NCBI RefSeq assembly: GCF_002892795.1
Contig: NZ_PJMC01000010.1
Coordinates: forward strand, 122,631-186,630
Direction of reading: 5' to 3'
Origin: Arthrobacter sp. AFG20
GTDB taxonomy: Bacteria; Actinomycetota; Actinomycetes; Actinomycetales; Micrococcaceae
DNA: 64,000 nt
Shown: one piece after another, positions 29,344-38,775 of the stretch
How the letters are laid out: the number at the start of each line of letters is the position of its first letter
How positions within the stretch are numbered: the stretch's first letter is position 1
Notes under the pieces: generated by a model
The model's input: only the letters and a program-made list of their open reading frames with translations
The model's database searches: none
What the model was told of the DNA's origin: nothing
Program-made: the position numbers and the translations under genes

Positions 29344-31163
29344 GACGGCCAGCGAGCTCGCGGGCGGCAAGCGACAACCCTTTGGTCACGGCTGGGCTTT
29401 TCGCCGCCGCAGCCTACGTAAGTCTCTGCGCAGTGGTGCAGGCAGCAGCGCACGTGGCCGGCTCTTGGCAGTGCGGCACCATGCCGCCGTCGCCCTTCAA
29501 CCCTGCCGCCGCCGTCGGACTCATCGCCAACAGAGTGGAATGGATCATTGTTCGCCGGGCTGATTGTGTGCTTGGCACAGACAGCGTCTGGTGGGTTCTC
29601 ACCCCGGCTCTACTGCTGGTTGGTGCGCTCGCCGTCGGTGCGGTGGTCCTTTGGCGGCGATGGAAGCAATCGGGTGGTTGGCTGCGCCAAGACATCTTGA
29701 ACCGCGACGGCGTTGCCCGCCGTGCGGAGATTCTTCACGATTTTGGCGCGAGGGCCGTGCGGAAAAGAGGAAAGTTCACGCGTCCAGGACTCGCGAATCC
29801 TTCAGTGCAGGACGTGTCATGGATGCTGGGCCGCTCCCGCGGTGTCACCGTCCACGTCTCCACGGAAGAGTCGTTGGTGATTCAAGGTGCTCCGCGATCA
29901 GGCAAGGGGCTTTATGTCGTCATCAACGCCATCCTTGACGCGCCGGGTGCTGTGGTCACGACGTCAACGCGCGCGGACAACCTCGTGGTGACGATGAAGG
30001 CACGGACATCCGGAGGCCGACCCGTCACCGTTTTTGATCCGCAGGGCATGTCAGGACTTCCATCGTCCCTTCGCTGGTCGCCCGTACGTGGGTGCGAGGA
30101 CCCTGACATTGCTACCCGGCGGGCGCTAGTTATCACGGCGGACACCGAGATGAAGGGCGAGAACGCTGCCTGGCAAAAGCGCTCGCTGATAGTTCTTCAG
30201 TGCCTGCTCCATGCTGCGGCGCTGTCTGGCGAGGGAGTGACGGCTTTCCGACGCTGGTCTTCCAGTCCTGTACTGGCGCGGGAAGCACTGGAGGTGCTGA
30301 GTCGGCCGGGTGCTGCACTGGGCTGGCAGGCCGACCTGATGGGCATCCTGGAAGATGATCCGCGGAACACGTCCAACTCATGGATTGGGGTTTCGGCGGC
30401 GGTGGCACCACTGTCATCGCCCAAAGTGCTCGCCGCACTGAATCCGCAGGACGAGTCGGAAGAGTTCGATCCCAAGGCCTTCATACGGGATCGGGGGACT
30501 CTCTATCTCATTGGTACACGAGCCGGTGCAGCTGCTGCAGGACCGTACCTATCCGCACTGATCGATGACATCGACAATGCAGCACGGGAAATGGCCTTCG
30601 TATCCCCAGGGGGCCGGCTGGATCCGCCGCTTTCCCTGATCCTCGACGAGATCGCCAACCTTGCCCCGTGGCCTGGGCTCCCGGTTGCACTGTCCGACGG
30701 CGGCGGCATTGGGATCTCAACGCTGGTGGTTCTGCAGTCCCTATCCCAGGCCCGTTCGGGCTGGTCCATTGACGAGGCATCGACCATTTGGGATTCGGCC
30801 ATCATCAAGGTGATCTTTGGGGGTGGATCCGACGAACGGGACCTGCGCTCACTCGCTGCCTTGCTGGGGGAGCGGAGCCTCACACTCACCACCCGGTCCT
30901 GGTCCTCGCAGGGGCGGCAGGACGGTGAGCAGATACGCGAAAGTCCAGTAATCGCCCTGGACGAGATTCGACGCCTGCCTGTGGGCACGGCACTCATGCT
31001 CGGCAGGCGGACCCGGCCCATCCTGTTGGACCTGCTTGAGTGGCACAAACGAAAGGATGCGGGGGAGCTCCGCCGCCTGAAAGGCGAAATGGAACGTGTA
31101 TTGGCCGACGGGCACAGGGACCGCCAGCAGAAGAGCGAAGGGGCGCCGGATGCGCAGCCATAA
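29340..31163 (+). CDS. TraG/VirD4-type coupling protein
   Basis: A 607-residue coupling ATPase that brings relaxase-bound DNA to the channel. Two N-terminal membrane helices (TAGLFAAAAYVSLCAVVQAA, VLTPALLLVGALAVGAVVLW) precede the motor domain. Walker A is IQGAPRSGKG near 182-189 and Walker B is LSLILDEIANLAPW near 433. QSLSQARSGW gives the typical sensor segment. GTG 29340 overlaps the VirB4 stop, so the four central transfer genes are tightly coupled. Confidence 0.93.
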   Translation: MRRPASSRAASDNPLVTAGLFAAAAYVSLCAVVQAAAHVAGSWQCGTMPPSPFNPAAAVGLIANRVEWIIVRRADCVLGTDSVWWVLTPALLLVGALAVGAVVLWRRWKQSGGWLRQDILNRDGVARRAEILHDFGARAVRKRGKFTRPGLANPSVQDVSWMLGRSRGVTVHVSTEESLVIQGAPRSGKGLYVVINAILDAPGAVVTTSTRADNLVVTMKARTSGGRPVTVFDPQGMSGLPSSLRWSPVRGCEDPDIATRRALVITADTEMKGENAAWQKRSLIVLQCLLHAAALSGEGVTAFRRWSSSPVLAREALEVLSRPGAALGWQADLMGILEDDPRNTSNSWIGVSAAVAPLSSPKVLAALNPQDESEEFDPKAFIRDRGTLYLIGTRAGAAAAGPYLSALIDDIDNAAREMAFVSPGGRLDPPLSLILDEIANLAPWPGLPVALSDGGGIGISTLVVLQSLSQARSGWSIDEASTIWDSAIIKVIFGGGSDERDLRSLAALLGERSLTLTTRSWSSQGRQDGEQIRESPVIALDEIRRLPVGTALMLGRRTRPILLDLLEWHKRKDAGELRRLKGEMERVLADGHRDRQQKSEGAPDAQP

Positions 31164-31662
31164 CGACACTGACGAGTTCGACGTGCCGTCCTCGGGTTCC
31201 TTCGGGGACGACGAGATCACCGCGCAACTGTTCAGATCGGCTTTTGCTCCACCTGGCGGCTCCAAGACCGTAACCCGACGCTGGCGGGAGATGACGCCAG
31301 AGCAGTCGCAGGACGCCTGGCGATCTCTGTTCTCTTGGGTGAGATGGCTTGTCGCCACGTACCAACTGACGACGTCGGTCGTTCCAGACTGCTGGTGGCG
31401 TCACCCCGAGACGGTGGCCGAGCTATATGCGCTGCAGCGCGCGGAGCTTGCCTCCTACACACCAGATGACCCGGGCTTCGGCCCGCTCGCCTTTCACGAA
31501 AGGCTCCCGCACGCCGTCGAACGCCTGAGGACGCATACCAGGACTGCAGGATGCGTCGGGCTGCAGCTGCACAAGGAACCCGCACCGAGGATTCTGGCCA
31601 ACAACGACCCTGCCTTTCTCGAGTGGTGTAAGGCCGCCCATCAGCTGGTTCCTGACTTCTGA
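31150..31662 (+). CDS. DUF4913-like conserved conjugation-associated protein
   Basis: A 170-residue soluble protein. The central region FSWVRWLVATYQLTTSVVPD, CWWRHPETVAELYALQRAEL matches the Trp-rich motif of DUF4913-type proteins that accompany actinobacterial transfer genes. An N-terminal acidic stretch is disordered. ATG 31150 is chosen because it overlaps the end of traG by 14 bases and starts the coherent protein. No biochemical role is known. Confidence 0.7.
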   Translation: MRSHNDTDEFDVPSSGSFGDDEITAQLFRSAFAPPGGSKTVTRRWREMTPEQSQDAWRSLFSWVRWLVATYQLTTSVVPDCWWRHPETVAELYALQRAELASYTPDDPGFGPLAFHERLPHAVERLRTHTRTAGCVGLQLHKEPAPRILANNDPAFLEWCKAAHQLVPDF

Positions 31663-31737
31663 GTCATGTCGCTCGTGCGGCACCCAACCATGAACCGATG
31701 TCTGCGCAGCAATGCTGCGGTCCAAGAAGCATGAAGG

Positions 31738-32907
31738 GTGGCTGTCGTGGCCGCTAGATCTGAAGCACCTTCCACTATCCCCTCTGGCCAGACTCCCGAT
31801 CAGGACGGACTGGGCGCTCGCCGTATGGCGCCGGAGGAACGCATTACGGCCTTGATGGATGGCCTGCATTCAATTCTGGAGCAGGCCGTTGACTCGCCAT
31901 CGCATTGGCAGGTTTTGCTCGACGCGTCCGCCACCCTGTGGCGCTACTCCGGCGGCAATGTTGCCTTGCTAATGATGCAGATGGCACAGCGAGGGACCGA
32001 TGAGCCGACGCTGGTCGCGGGGTACAAGGAATGGGAGCGGCACGGCCGCACTGTCCTGCGGGGTGAGCATGCGTTATGGGTTATCGCACCCAGGACCGCC
32101 CGGGTTCAACAGATGCTTCTGCCCGACGGTACGCGTCAGCGCGTCCCCCTGGGCGATAAGCTGCCCAGCGGCGCAGTCGACGAGGGGAAGAAGACCCTCA
32201 TCACCGGTTGGCGCGGTCAGGCAGTATTCGACGTTTCCCAGACCCAGGGCGCACCGCTGCTGGTTCCGAGACCAGCTAATCATTCGTCTGTGGAGGCGCC
32301 TCAGCTGTGGGAAGCATTGGCTGGAGTCGCCCGCGCGCGTGGTTTCTCAATCCACGTCACTGACGCGCAGTACGGACTAACGAGCGGCTTCACCGACTTC
32401 GCTCAGCGCCAGGTTCAGGTGGGCGGGTGGCTAAACGCTGAGGAACGAATTGCCGTGCTGGCCCATGAGCTTGGGCATGTTCTGCTGCATGGTCCGAACG
32501 ACAATGTGGGCAAGCTGTATGGGAGCAGCGTGGACCACCGCGGATTGGCTGAAGTCGAAGCTGAGTCAGTTGCGTACACCGTCCTGAAAGCGCACGGAAT
32601 TGACCGGGGTCCCCAGTCAGCAAGCTACCTATCCGGCTGGGCTGACGCAGTGATTGAGGCGGAGCATTCAGCCGCGGGTAACGACTCCTCCCGCAGCCAA
32701 CCTCCTTCCCGCGTGGAGATAGCGAAGTCAGTCCTGGGGCGGGTCACGGCAGCCGCAAAGCAAATCCTTGAAGTAACTGATCCTCCGGGTACCGGTGGAA
32801 AAGTTCCGGTGGCTGAAGCCGGTCCTAAGCTCCAGAGCCAGGAAACCTATGCGGGCTTGCAGCAGCCGGACGGGCCCTCGCGAGGGTTGGAGATCTCGGG
32901 CCCCTAG
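31738..32907 (+). CDS. ArdC-like antirestriction protein with zincin domain
   Basis: A 389-residue protein. Residues 33-150 are the ArdC-type N-terminal ssDNA-binding fold (ALLMMQMAQRGTDEPTLVAG, YKEWERHGRTVLRGEHALWV). The C-terminal half is a metallopeptidase-like domain with HELGH in IAVLAHELGHVLLHG near 243-247 and EVEAESVAYTVLKAHGI after it. ArdC proteins protect incoming plasmid DNA from host restriction. The last 80 residues are disordered. The start is GTG 31738 or GTG 31747. It is followed by ssb, as expected for a set of establishment genes. Confidence 0.82.
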   Translation: MAVVAARSEAPSTIPSGQTPDQDGLGARRMAPEERITALMDGLHSILEQAVDSPSHWQVLLDASATLWRYSGGNVALLMMQMAQRGTDEPTLVAGYKEWERHGRTVLRGEHALWVIAPRTARVQQMLLPDGTRQRVPLGDKLPSGAVDEGKKTLITGWRGQAVFDVSQTQGAPLLVPRPANHSSVEAPQLWEALAGVARARGFSIHVTDAQYGLTSGFTDFAQRQVQVGGWLNAEERIAVLAHELGHVLLHGPNDNVGKLYGSSVDHRGLAEVEAESVAYTVLKAHGIDRGPQSASYLSGWADAVIEAEHSAAGNDSSRSQPPSRVEIAKSVLGRVTAAAKQILEVTDPPGTGGKVPVAEAGPKLQSQETYAGLQQPDGPSRGLEISGP

Positions 32908-32962
32908 CCGACCAAAAGCGTTGGACGGGACCGCCCCGTCCGCGAAGGAAAGGACAGAAGAT

Positions 32963-33466
32963 ATGAGCACAAAGATTCCGGTCAACATCGTCGGCAATCT
33001 CGTTGCCGACCCCGAGCTCACCTACGGGGAGTCGGGTGTGGCGCACGCCAAACTCCGGGTCGCTGTGAACCAGCGGATTCAAGGAGCAGACGGATCCTGG
33101 CAGGACGGAGAGCCTGTTTTCCACAACGTCTCGGCTTTCCGCGCGCTCGCAGAGAATGCTTCGAACTCCTTGAAGAAGGGTGACCCCGTTACGGTGTCCG
33201 GCGAACTTGAGTTCCGTGCCTTCGAAAAGGACGGGGAGAAACGTGAAGCCCGGCGCATTGTGGCTGAAACCATCGGTCCTGACCTCCGCTTTGGCACGGC
33301 CGCGTACCACCGTTCTCCACGTGCCGCGGCTGGTCCAGAAGCTGCAATGGGAGCTGGTCTGCAGGCAGCCCCAGAAGCAGCCCAACCCGCCTACAGCATC
33401 GCTACGAAGGGTCCCGTGGCGGTGCCCCCTTTAGGCGGGCAGGAGCGAGCTGACATAAGCATGTAG
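32963..33466 (+). CDS. ssb: Single-stranded DNA-binding protein (element-encoded)
   Basis: A 167-residue OB-fold protein (IPVNIVGNLVADPELTYGES, DGEPVFHNVSAFRALAENAS, LKKGDPVTVSGELEFRAF). It would coat single-stranded DNA during conjugative entry. The C-terminal tail ends in ERADISM rather than the acidic DDDIPF tip of chromosomal SSB, so it may not recruit the usual host partners. ATG 32963 follows an AAGGAAAGGA site, although the frame stays open far upstream. Confidence 0.9.
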   Translation: MSTKIPVNIVGNLVADPELTYGESGVAHAKLRVAVNQRIQGADGSWQDGEPVFHNVSAFRALAENASNSLKKGDPVTVSGELEFRAFEKDGEKREARRIVAETIGPDLRFGTAAYHRSPRAAAGPEAAMGAGLQAAPEAAQPAYSIATKGPVAVPPLGGQERADISM

Positions 33467-33803
33467 CTGATTGCTGCTGGCAGTGTGATGGCCTGATCCT
33501 CATTGGACCAGGTCATCACCTTGTCAACGCTCCACGTGACGCTCAGACGCTTTCGGCCGCCGCTCTAAGACAGTCGGCGAAATTGTCCAGGCTTCAGCTG
33601 CACCAGGATCGGCAGCGCGAGCTGGACCGGTGCGGCGCCGACCGGTTTGTCGAGAAGATCGTTGATCGACGTCTGTCCTCTCAGCTCCCCTGAGGGATCT
33701 CTTTCCATGCCCACGACCCTAGGCACGACCGCGAGCCTTGCGTTTCTTCGACACGCATGGCGCTACTCGATAATTACCTGAGCGTCGCCGGAATGGCTGC
33801 CAA
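33467..33803. other. Non-coding gap after ssb
   Basis: I see no gene in 337 bases. An imperfect hairpin GATGGCCTGATCC/GGACCAGGTCATC near 33488-33520 could weakly terminate ssb transcription. Confidence 0.45.
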
Positions 33804-34088
33804 CTACAGCGCACTACTGCCCTTCCACTCATCAGGCTTTACACGCCTGATGCTCGAGGAATGCGCCCAACCCATGCGGTATTTGCCGGAAGTATCCAGC
33901 CACTCGATGAGGCCGTACTTGTGGGTCCACCCGACGGCTTTGCCGTAAATTCCGCTGACGTACACGAGCGGACGCCCATACTTCGGGAAATCTCGGATGG
34001 GTGCGGGGTCATCTATTGGCCGGCTTGCTTCGGCGTCCATGCGCATCATCATTCGCTCAACATCTTCAGGGGAGCCGGACTTGATCAT
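33804..34088 (-). CDS. Small SOS-box-controlled hypothetical protein
   Basis: A 94-residue protein without a recognised family. The N-terminus is charged (MIKSGSPEDVERMMMRMDAE). The central part (DFPKYGRPLVYVSGIYGKAV, GWTHKYGLIEWLDTSGKYRM) looks like a small beta-rich or SH3-like domain. The ATG lies 10 bases from a LexA-type box, with TAAAAT between them as a possible -10, so the message may be leaderless or nearly so. DNA-damage induction would fit a gene that aids transfer or excision, but the role is unknown. Confidence 0.65.
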   Translation of the reverse strand: MIKSGSPEDVERMMMRMDAEASRPIDDPAPIRDFPKYGRPLVYVSGIYGKAVGWTHKYGLIEWLDTSGKYRMGWAHSSSIRRVKPDEWKGSSAL

Positions 34089-34098
34089 GAAGCTATTT

Positions 34099-34114
34099 TA
34101 GAACATACGTTCGA
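34099..34114 (-). promoter_or_regulatory. LexA-type SOS box
   Basis: TAGAACATACGTTCGA matches the actinobacterial LexA consensus (TCGAAC, four bases, GTTCGA) at all but one or two positions. It lies directly upstream of the minus-strand small gene and beside a TAAAAT element. Confidence 0.7.
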
Positions 34115-34153
34115 ATGTTTGTATCGACCGGAGCGTCGTGACAGTAAATGCGA

Positions 34154-34684
34154 CTAGGGGTTCCGGCCTTCGGCGGGTGCCCAAGCCAAGCAGTCGGCGG
34201 CTCGAATGAAATATGTCTCTGGCCAGGGTGTGCTGGGCATTACTTGAGTGGGGTCGGGGGCGATGAGCAGGACGGATCCTGGCCATAGTGGTTCGGGTAG
34301 TGCTTCTATCCAGGCACGTTGAACGTGGTTAAAGCGGTTCCACAGGATGGTGACCCACGCGCCGGTGGGTTGCACCGCGTCGACGCTGAGGAGGGTAACC
34401 TCTGTCGTGGTCCCGCCGGCCAGCTTAGCGCTGTCGAAGGATCGCCATCTGTTTGCTGCGTTTGCCAGCCAGGTCCGCCGTTGGGCAGATCTTTTCCCCC
34501 ACAGCAGCGCCAGCACTAGAAGAGTTGCCAGCAACAAGCTGCCAACGATGACCTTCATGACGAAAGGAAGTTCCGTGGCGGCCAAGGCTATGAATGAGAG
34601 GGCAAAGACTATGAAGACAACCGAGCTGGCTATCACTAGTCCGGTTGTCGCTACCTTGGGTCTTACCGCCGGATTGACGACCAT
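34154..34684 (-). CDS. Two-span membrane protein of unknown function
   Basis: A 176-residue protein. Two helices lie near 15-35 and 42-62 (ASSVVFIVFALSFIALAATE, VIVGSLLLATLLVLALLWGK), followed by a soluble domain (VTLLSVDAVQPTGAWVTILW, GSVLLIAPDPTQVMPSTPWP). The ATG at 34684 is preferred over 34690 because AAGGAGG then has proper spacing. It lies 22 bases downstream of the relaxase gene on the same strand, so it may be the last gene of the mobilisation operon. Confidence 0.65.
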   Translation of the reverse strand: MVVNPAVRPKVATTGLVIASSVVFIVFALSFIALAATELPFVMKVIVGSLLLATLLVLALLWGKRSAQRRTWLANAANRWRSFDSAKLAGGTTTEVTLLSVDAVQPTGAWVTILWNRFNHVQRAWIEALPEPLWPGSVLLIAPDPTQVMPSTPWPETYFIRAADCLAWAPAEGRNP

Positions 34685-34705
34685 TCGCATTACCTCCTTA
34701 CCAGA

Positions 34706-37700
34706 TTAGAGCTGCCAGCCGGCACTTGTAAGGACGACTTGCTGAGAAAGGGCTGAATCCACAGGTGAGTCATCTAGCTGAGCGGTGCCACGGCGATGAG
34801 CATTTCTAATTGCTGCGTTGATTCGTTCACGCTGGCCCCCTTGTTCCCATTCGTAATCCGCAGGAGACGGGCCCAGGGGGAGGGGAGAGTCCGGCAGCGC
34901 CCACCTGTCGCGAAAGACGGCAACGTCATGGACCAGCTGCCAGGTTTCGCCGCTGGTGCTATCTCCGACGGCCTCGAGCAAAGCACATTTCCACTCAGGA
35001 TCGGTTGTCAGCGCTGCCATGCTCACGGCCTCCGTTCTTTGGGAGATCCGTTCCCTGACTTGCTGAATCATCGACGCTAAGTCAGGGCGCGGAATGGTGA
35101 GGTTTTCAACCAGAGGTTCCTCAACCGCCGTCGTCCTTCCTTTCATGAATCGGCGTAAGCGCACGCTGAGGACAGCGCAGCGATCGTTGGCACTGCTAGT
35201 TTCCTGGCAGAACCGGCTCAGTATGCGCTCGGTACCCTGCCGGCTGGTGGCTGTTGCCTTCCGCCACGCCGCGACAGCTGCGCCCCACGATGGAGATTGT
35301 TCGAATTCCTGGGAGGCTCCAGGGGCAAGATCGTCTAACTGCTGCCTGAGGTCCAGTTCCGCCGCGATCTGCGCGAGATAGTCATACTCCGCGTAGAGCC
35401 GCTCAAGGCTGTCAGCCTTCCTCCGCTCCGCGTCGCGCACCTCGTGGGCGGTACGCTCAGCGCCCTCAGCCGCCAGCACCTCGCCAAGAATGCCCTGCCA
35501 TGAGAGCTGCATGGATGGATCGACAGCAGGATGGTCGGCGTCGTCACCTTCGCTGACGTAGGCATAGTTACCGGAACGGCCACGAGTCATGCTTACATAC
35601 AGCAACTCGCGCGTGAGCCGGCCCTGAGTGACCACGGTGTGGCCGGTGTCCACCGTGATGCCTTGGGAACGGTGTGCTGTGGTGGCATAGCCCAGCTCGA
35701 CGGACGCCCCCAGATAGGCTCCGGGGAGTAGGACACTCGCGCCTGTGTCCCGCCGTCGTGCCAGCAGGGAGCCGTCACGCCGACTGATGCCTTCGACGTC
35801 GAACAGCGTTCCATTCCGCACGAAAGCACCGCTGCTGTCCACGAGCTTCCGGTCATTTCCCCGGGCGATGATGGCGTCACCGGAACCCGCACGTAAGCCA
35901 TCGCTGAGCAACACCGTCTGATCGGGATCAACCTCACCCCGCGCCACTCGATCCGCCTGCGCCCGTTCATTGAGCATGCTGACCGTTTCGTTGTCGGCGG
36001 CGATGAGGATGGACGACTTTCCTGCCCGGGTATCGGCCTGCCACGCGAGGTACGCCTTGTCAGCCATATCCAGGTAGCTACCGTGCTGGATCCTTCCATG
36101 GTGTGCGTAGTCGGATATAGCTGCGTAGTCACCCTTCCGAAGCTTCAGCGATGCTGTGCGCTCCCACTCCTCATGGAATCTCCAGATCGTGCTCAGCCGT
36201 GTTGCCTTCCATTGCCGGTCCAGCCAGCCAAGAACGCCGCCGGCGTCGATGGCGTCCAGCTGCCCGGGGTCGCCGACCAGGAGGATCTTCGCGCCGGCTT
36301 CCTGGGCTTGCTGTACGAGAGCTGCGAGTTGGAATGTCGAGACCATTGACGCTTCATCAACGATGATGAGTTGATTCGCATGGAAGCACCAGCGTTGCTG
36401 GGTGGCAGCGAGCTGCGCAGCCTCCTGCGCTAATGCGATGCTCCAGTCCTCGCCGACGTGCGCATTGGCCAGTTGCGTCTGGACGCTGAAGAAGCGTCCG
36501 GCCCTTGAGTTTGCGCCTTGACCCGCCGATTCATGCAGCCACTTGGTGACATTCTCGGTTGCCATGGCGAGTTCCCGGCCCAGCACTTCGGCGCTGGCAG
36601 CTGCCGGGGCGAGGCCAACAACGCTGCCGGCGCCGTACTCCGCTTCCCATACTGCCTTCACTGCACTGAGCGTGGTCGTCTTTCCCGTGCCCGCTGGTCC
36701 CACGATGGCGTCGAGCCTGTGGCCGCTCAGGACTACGTCGGCAACGGCGGCACGCTGGTCAAAGTGAAGCACTCGGCTCTCTGGCTGTTGGACTTGGTCA
36801 AGGAGATCCATGATGACGTGTGCGCGGACTGCCGGGCCGCCGTCGTCGTTCCTTGCTGCCATGACCGCGTCCTCACAGGCGAGCGTGGACGTATCGGTGT
36901 AGAGGCGCGATCCGTGGAAGTCGAAGACGCTTCGTGGTCCATACAGGACATCTGCCTCGGCATGGGCGGGGACGGTGTACCGGTAGTCATTCAGCGGCAC
37001 GGACTGCTGCTCGGCCGCGGTGGCGACGGCGTGCATGAGCGTGCTCCTGTCCGCCGCCGTCCGGCAACGCACCTGCGCGCAGACGCGTTCCGCTTCAGCA
37101 ACAAGATTCCAGCGGTTCCAAGTGGAGCGTTTGTGGGCCACCCGCTCACGGGTCAGGGTTGCGACGGCGCATATCCAGTCAGAGGTGAAGTCAGTGAAGC
37201 TAAATGGGGCAATTCTGGAGCGGTTGATCGTTGCCGCGATAACGTCGTTCGGTGGGAATCCTTTTGCGGCGGCGCGTGCCTTCCATTCTCTGGATAGCTC
37301 GTGTAGGGGCGTGGGGAGCTCGGACTTGGGGACACGTGTCGCCAGGGTCGCTTGCTGCCGCAGCTTGATGACCGTTGCTGTGCTTGGCGTATGGCCGTGT
37401 TCCGTTGTCCACTTCGCGACGAGGCGGTCTGTTTCCACATTGATCAGACGCGACCGGTTCGAGAACTCGCGGATGAGGTCCTCATCGACCCCGGTGAGCT
37501 GTTGGCTGGGATTGCCCGTATTGACGACAGGGAAGCGGATGTCCGTGACGCTGCCAAGGTGGCAGTGGAGGGCGTCGAACAAGAGACCGTTGTAGTGTTC
37601 GCTAGCAGCAACGGCAGCCTTGTAGAGCGTCCGGGAGTCAAGGGTCACCCAGGCGCCATCGGTGATGCGCTGGATGCGGTTGGCGATGACAAGATGTGTA

Positions 37701-38269
37701 TGAAGTTGCGGGTCGCCGGTGCGTGATTCCCAATGGTCGAAGGCGGCGGCGATGGCGCCCATCGTCCCGACGTGGGCGACGCCGTTTCGGCCGGCACGTG
37801 TATGGATGACCTGCTCTTCCAACCAGGCAAGGGTTGCTTCCACTGCCTGGTGATGGGTGCGCAGGATTTGCTCTTGCATGCTGTGAGGGCTGAGTGCCCA
37901 GAGGACTGACATTGACTTCGGCACGCTGAAGGTGAGGTCGAAACCTACGACGGCGTGCCTTACAGTGGGCGGGCCGGTTTTGTTTTCGACGGCGGTGGGT
38001 GGGCTGTGCGGGCGGCCCAGCGGTGTGCTGGTGTCCGGATGTACGGCTAAGTCGAACAGTGCTCTCGCGTCTGTTTCGGTGACGACGTCGCCGGCACTTC
38101 TGTTGATGCCTGGTAGTCCGCTGCCGATCCATCGGCCTTCGGGCGTCCCGGCTTTCATGTAGTAAGTGGTGGCGTCTGGGGGAGCGGCGGTGAGGTCATC
38201 CATCATCGTGGTCTTGAACAGGTAGCGCAGCCCTGATTGTGCCGAGAGGCGCGCGATGGACATCGTCAT
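34706..38269 (-). CDS. MobF-family relaxase-helicase (TrwC/TraI-like)
   Basis: An 1188-residue protein that nicks oriT, stays bound to the DNA end and unwinds it. The relaxase domain (1-330) has the histidine triad H178, H190 and H192 (FDHWESRTGDPQLHTHLVIA) and N-terminal tyrosines such as Y16, Y36 and Y37 as nucleophile candidates. The helicase half has Walker A IVGPAGTGKTTT near 522-533, Walker B LIIVDEASMVS near 633 and motif VI YVSMTRGRSGNYAY near 890. A coiled-coil tail follows. ATG 38269 overlaps the upstream stop (ATGA), so expression is coupled to the zinc-finger gene. Confidence 0.93.
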   Translation of the reverse strand: MTMSIARLSAQSGLRYLFKTTMMDDLTAAPPDATTYYMKAGTPEGRWIGSGLPGINRSAGDVVTETDARALFDLAVHPDTSTPLGRPHSPPTAVENKTGPPTVRHAVVGFDLTFSVPKSMSVLWALSPHSMQEQILRTHHQAVEATLAWLEEQVIHTRAGRNGVAHVGTMGAIAAAFDHWESRTGDPQLHTHLVIANRIQRITDGAWVTLDSRTLYKAAVAASEHYNGLLFDALHCHLGSVTDIRFPVVNTGNPSQQLTGVDEDLIREFSNRSRLINVETDRLVAKWTTEHGHTPSTATVIKLRQQATLATRVPKSELPTPLHELSREWKARAAAKGFPPNDVIAATINRSRIAPFSFTDFTSDWICAVATLTRERVAHKRSTWNRWNLVAEAERVCAQVRCRTAADRSTLMHAVATAAEQQSVPLNDYRYTVPAHAEADVLYGPRSVFDFHGSRLYTDTSTLACEDAVMAARNDDGGPAVRAHVIMDLLDQVQQPESRVLHFDQRAAVADVVLSGHRLDAIVGPAGTGKTTTLSAVKAVWEAEYGAGSVVGLAPAAASAEVLGRELAMATENVTKWLHESAGQGANSRAGRFFSVQTQLANAHVGEDWSIALAQEAAQLAATQQRWCFHANQLIIVDEASMVSTFQLAALVQQAQEAGAKILLVGDPGQLDAIDAGGVLGWLDRQWKATRLSTIWRFHEEWERTASLKLRKGDYAAISDYAHHGRIQHGSYLDMADKAYLAWQADTRAGKSSILIAADNETVSMLNERAQADRVARGEVDPDQTVLLSDGLRAGSGDAIIARGNDRKLVDSSGAFVRNGTLFDVEGISRRDGSLLARRRDTGASVLLPGAYLGASVELGYATTAHRSQGITVDTGHTVVTQGRLTRELLYVSMTRGRSGNYAYVSEGDDADHPAVDPSMQLSWQGILGEVLAAEGAERTAHEVRDAERRKADSLERLYAEYDYLAQIAAELDLRQQLDDLAPGASQEFEQSPSWGAAVAAWRKATATSRQGTERILSRFCQETSSANDRCAVLSVRLRRFMKGRTTAVEEPLVENLTIPRPDLASMIQQVRERISQRTEAVSMAALTTDPEWKCALLEAVGDSTSGETWQLVHDVAVFRDRWALPDSPLPLGPSPADYEWEQGGQRERINAAIRNAHRRGTAQLDDSPVDSALSQQVVLTSAGWQL

Positions 38270-38775
38270 GGCCGCGCCGCTCTTGCCTGGCGCTTGGATG
38301 GATGCCATCCGCGGCGGTTGAGGATGTCCAGCGTTGCGGGGTCCAGGGCAACGCCTTTTGCGTTCGCAAGCGAGACCAGCCATGCTGCGAGATGCGCGAG
38401 GTCCTGCACGTTGGTCCGTTGCGCACGCTTCAGCCTGGCTACTTCGAGCTGGAGGACATTGTTGTTTTGGCGCTGCTCGGAGTTTTCGGCCTCAAGCCGA
38501 TCAATCTCACAGGACTGGGAGCGGAGCTTGGACTGGAGAATCTCGCCACGGCGCTGGCAGATTTTTGTCCTAGTTGCCAGCTGGCGCTGCAAAGCCTTCA
38601 GCTCGTCCTTGGGAACTACGGCTCCGGTGGCAGCCTCTACCGCCACTGCGGGACGGCGCGCTGTTCGACGTATACGATCACGTTTCCTGTTGCCGCAACG
38701 GATTGAACAGAAGCGCTGACTTTTGCGGGAAGGCTCGAAGCCGTCCGCACACTCTTCGCAAATCTTGACGGTCAC
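38266..38775 (-). CDS. Zinc-finger coiled-coil protein, probable relaxase accessory
   Basis: A 169-residue basic protein. A four-cysteine zinc finger occupies residues 6-27 (CEECADGFEPSRKSQRFCSI RC), then a basic patch RKRDRIRRTARR and a long coiled coil (LQSKLRSQSCEIDRLEAENS, NNNVLQLEVARLKRAQ). Position and composition suggest it binds DNA at the transfer origin and helps the relaxase load. GTG 38775 is the start; the ribosome site is weak. It is the first gene downstream of the hairpin cluster. Confidence 0.7.
   Translation of the reverse strand: MTVKICEECADGFEPSRKSQRFCSIRCGNRKRDRIRRTARRPAVAVEAATGAVVPKDELKALQRQLATRTKICQRRGEILQSKLRSQSCEIDRLEAENSEQRQNNNVLQLEVARLKRAQRTNVQDLAHLAAWLVSLANAKGVALDPATLDILNRRGWHPSKRQARAARP

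Noticed and set aside
33487..33523. Terminator after ssb
   Set aside because: The stem has two mismatches and no T tract, so I did not call it as a feature of its own.
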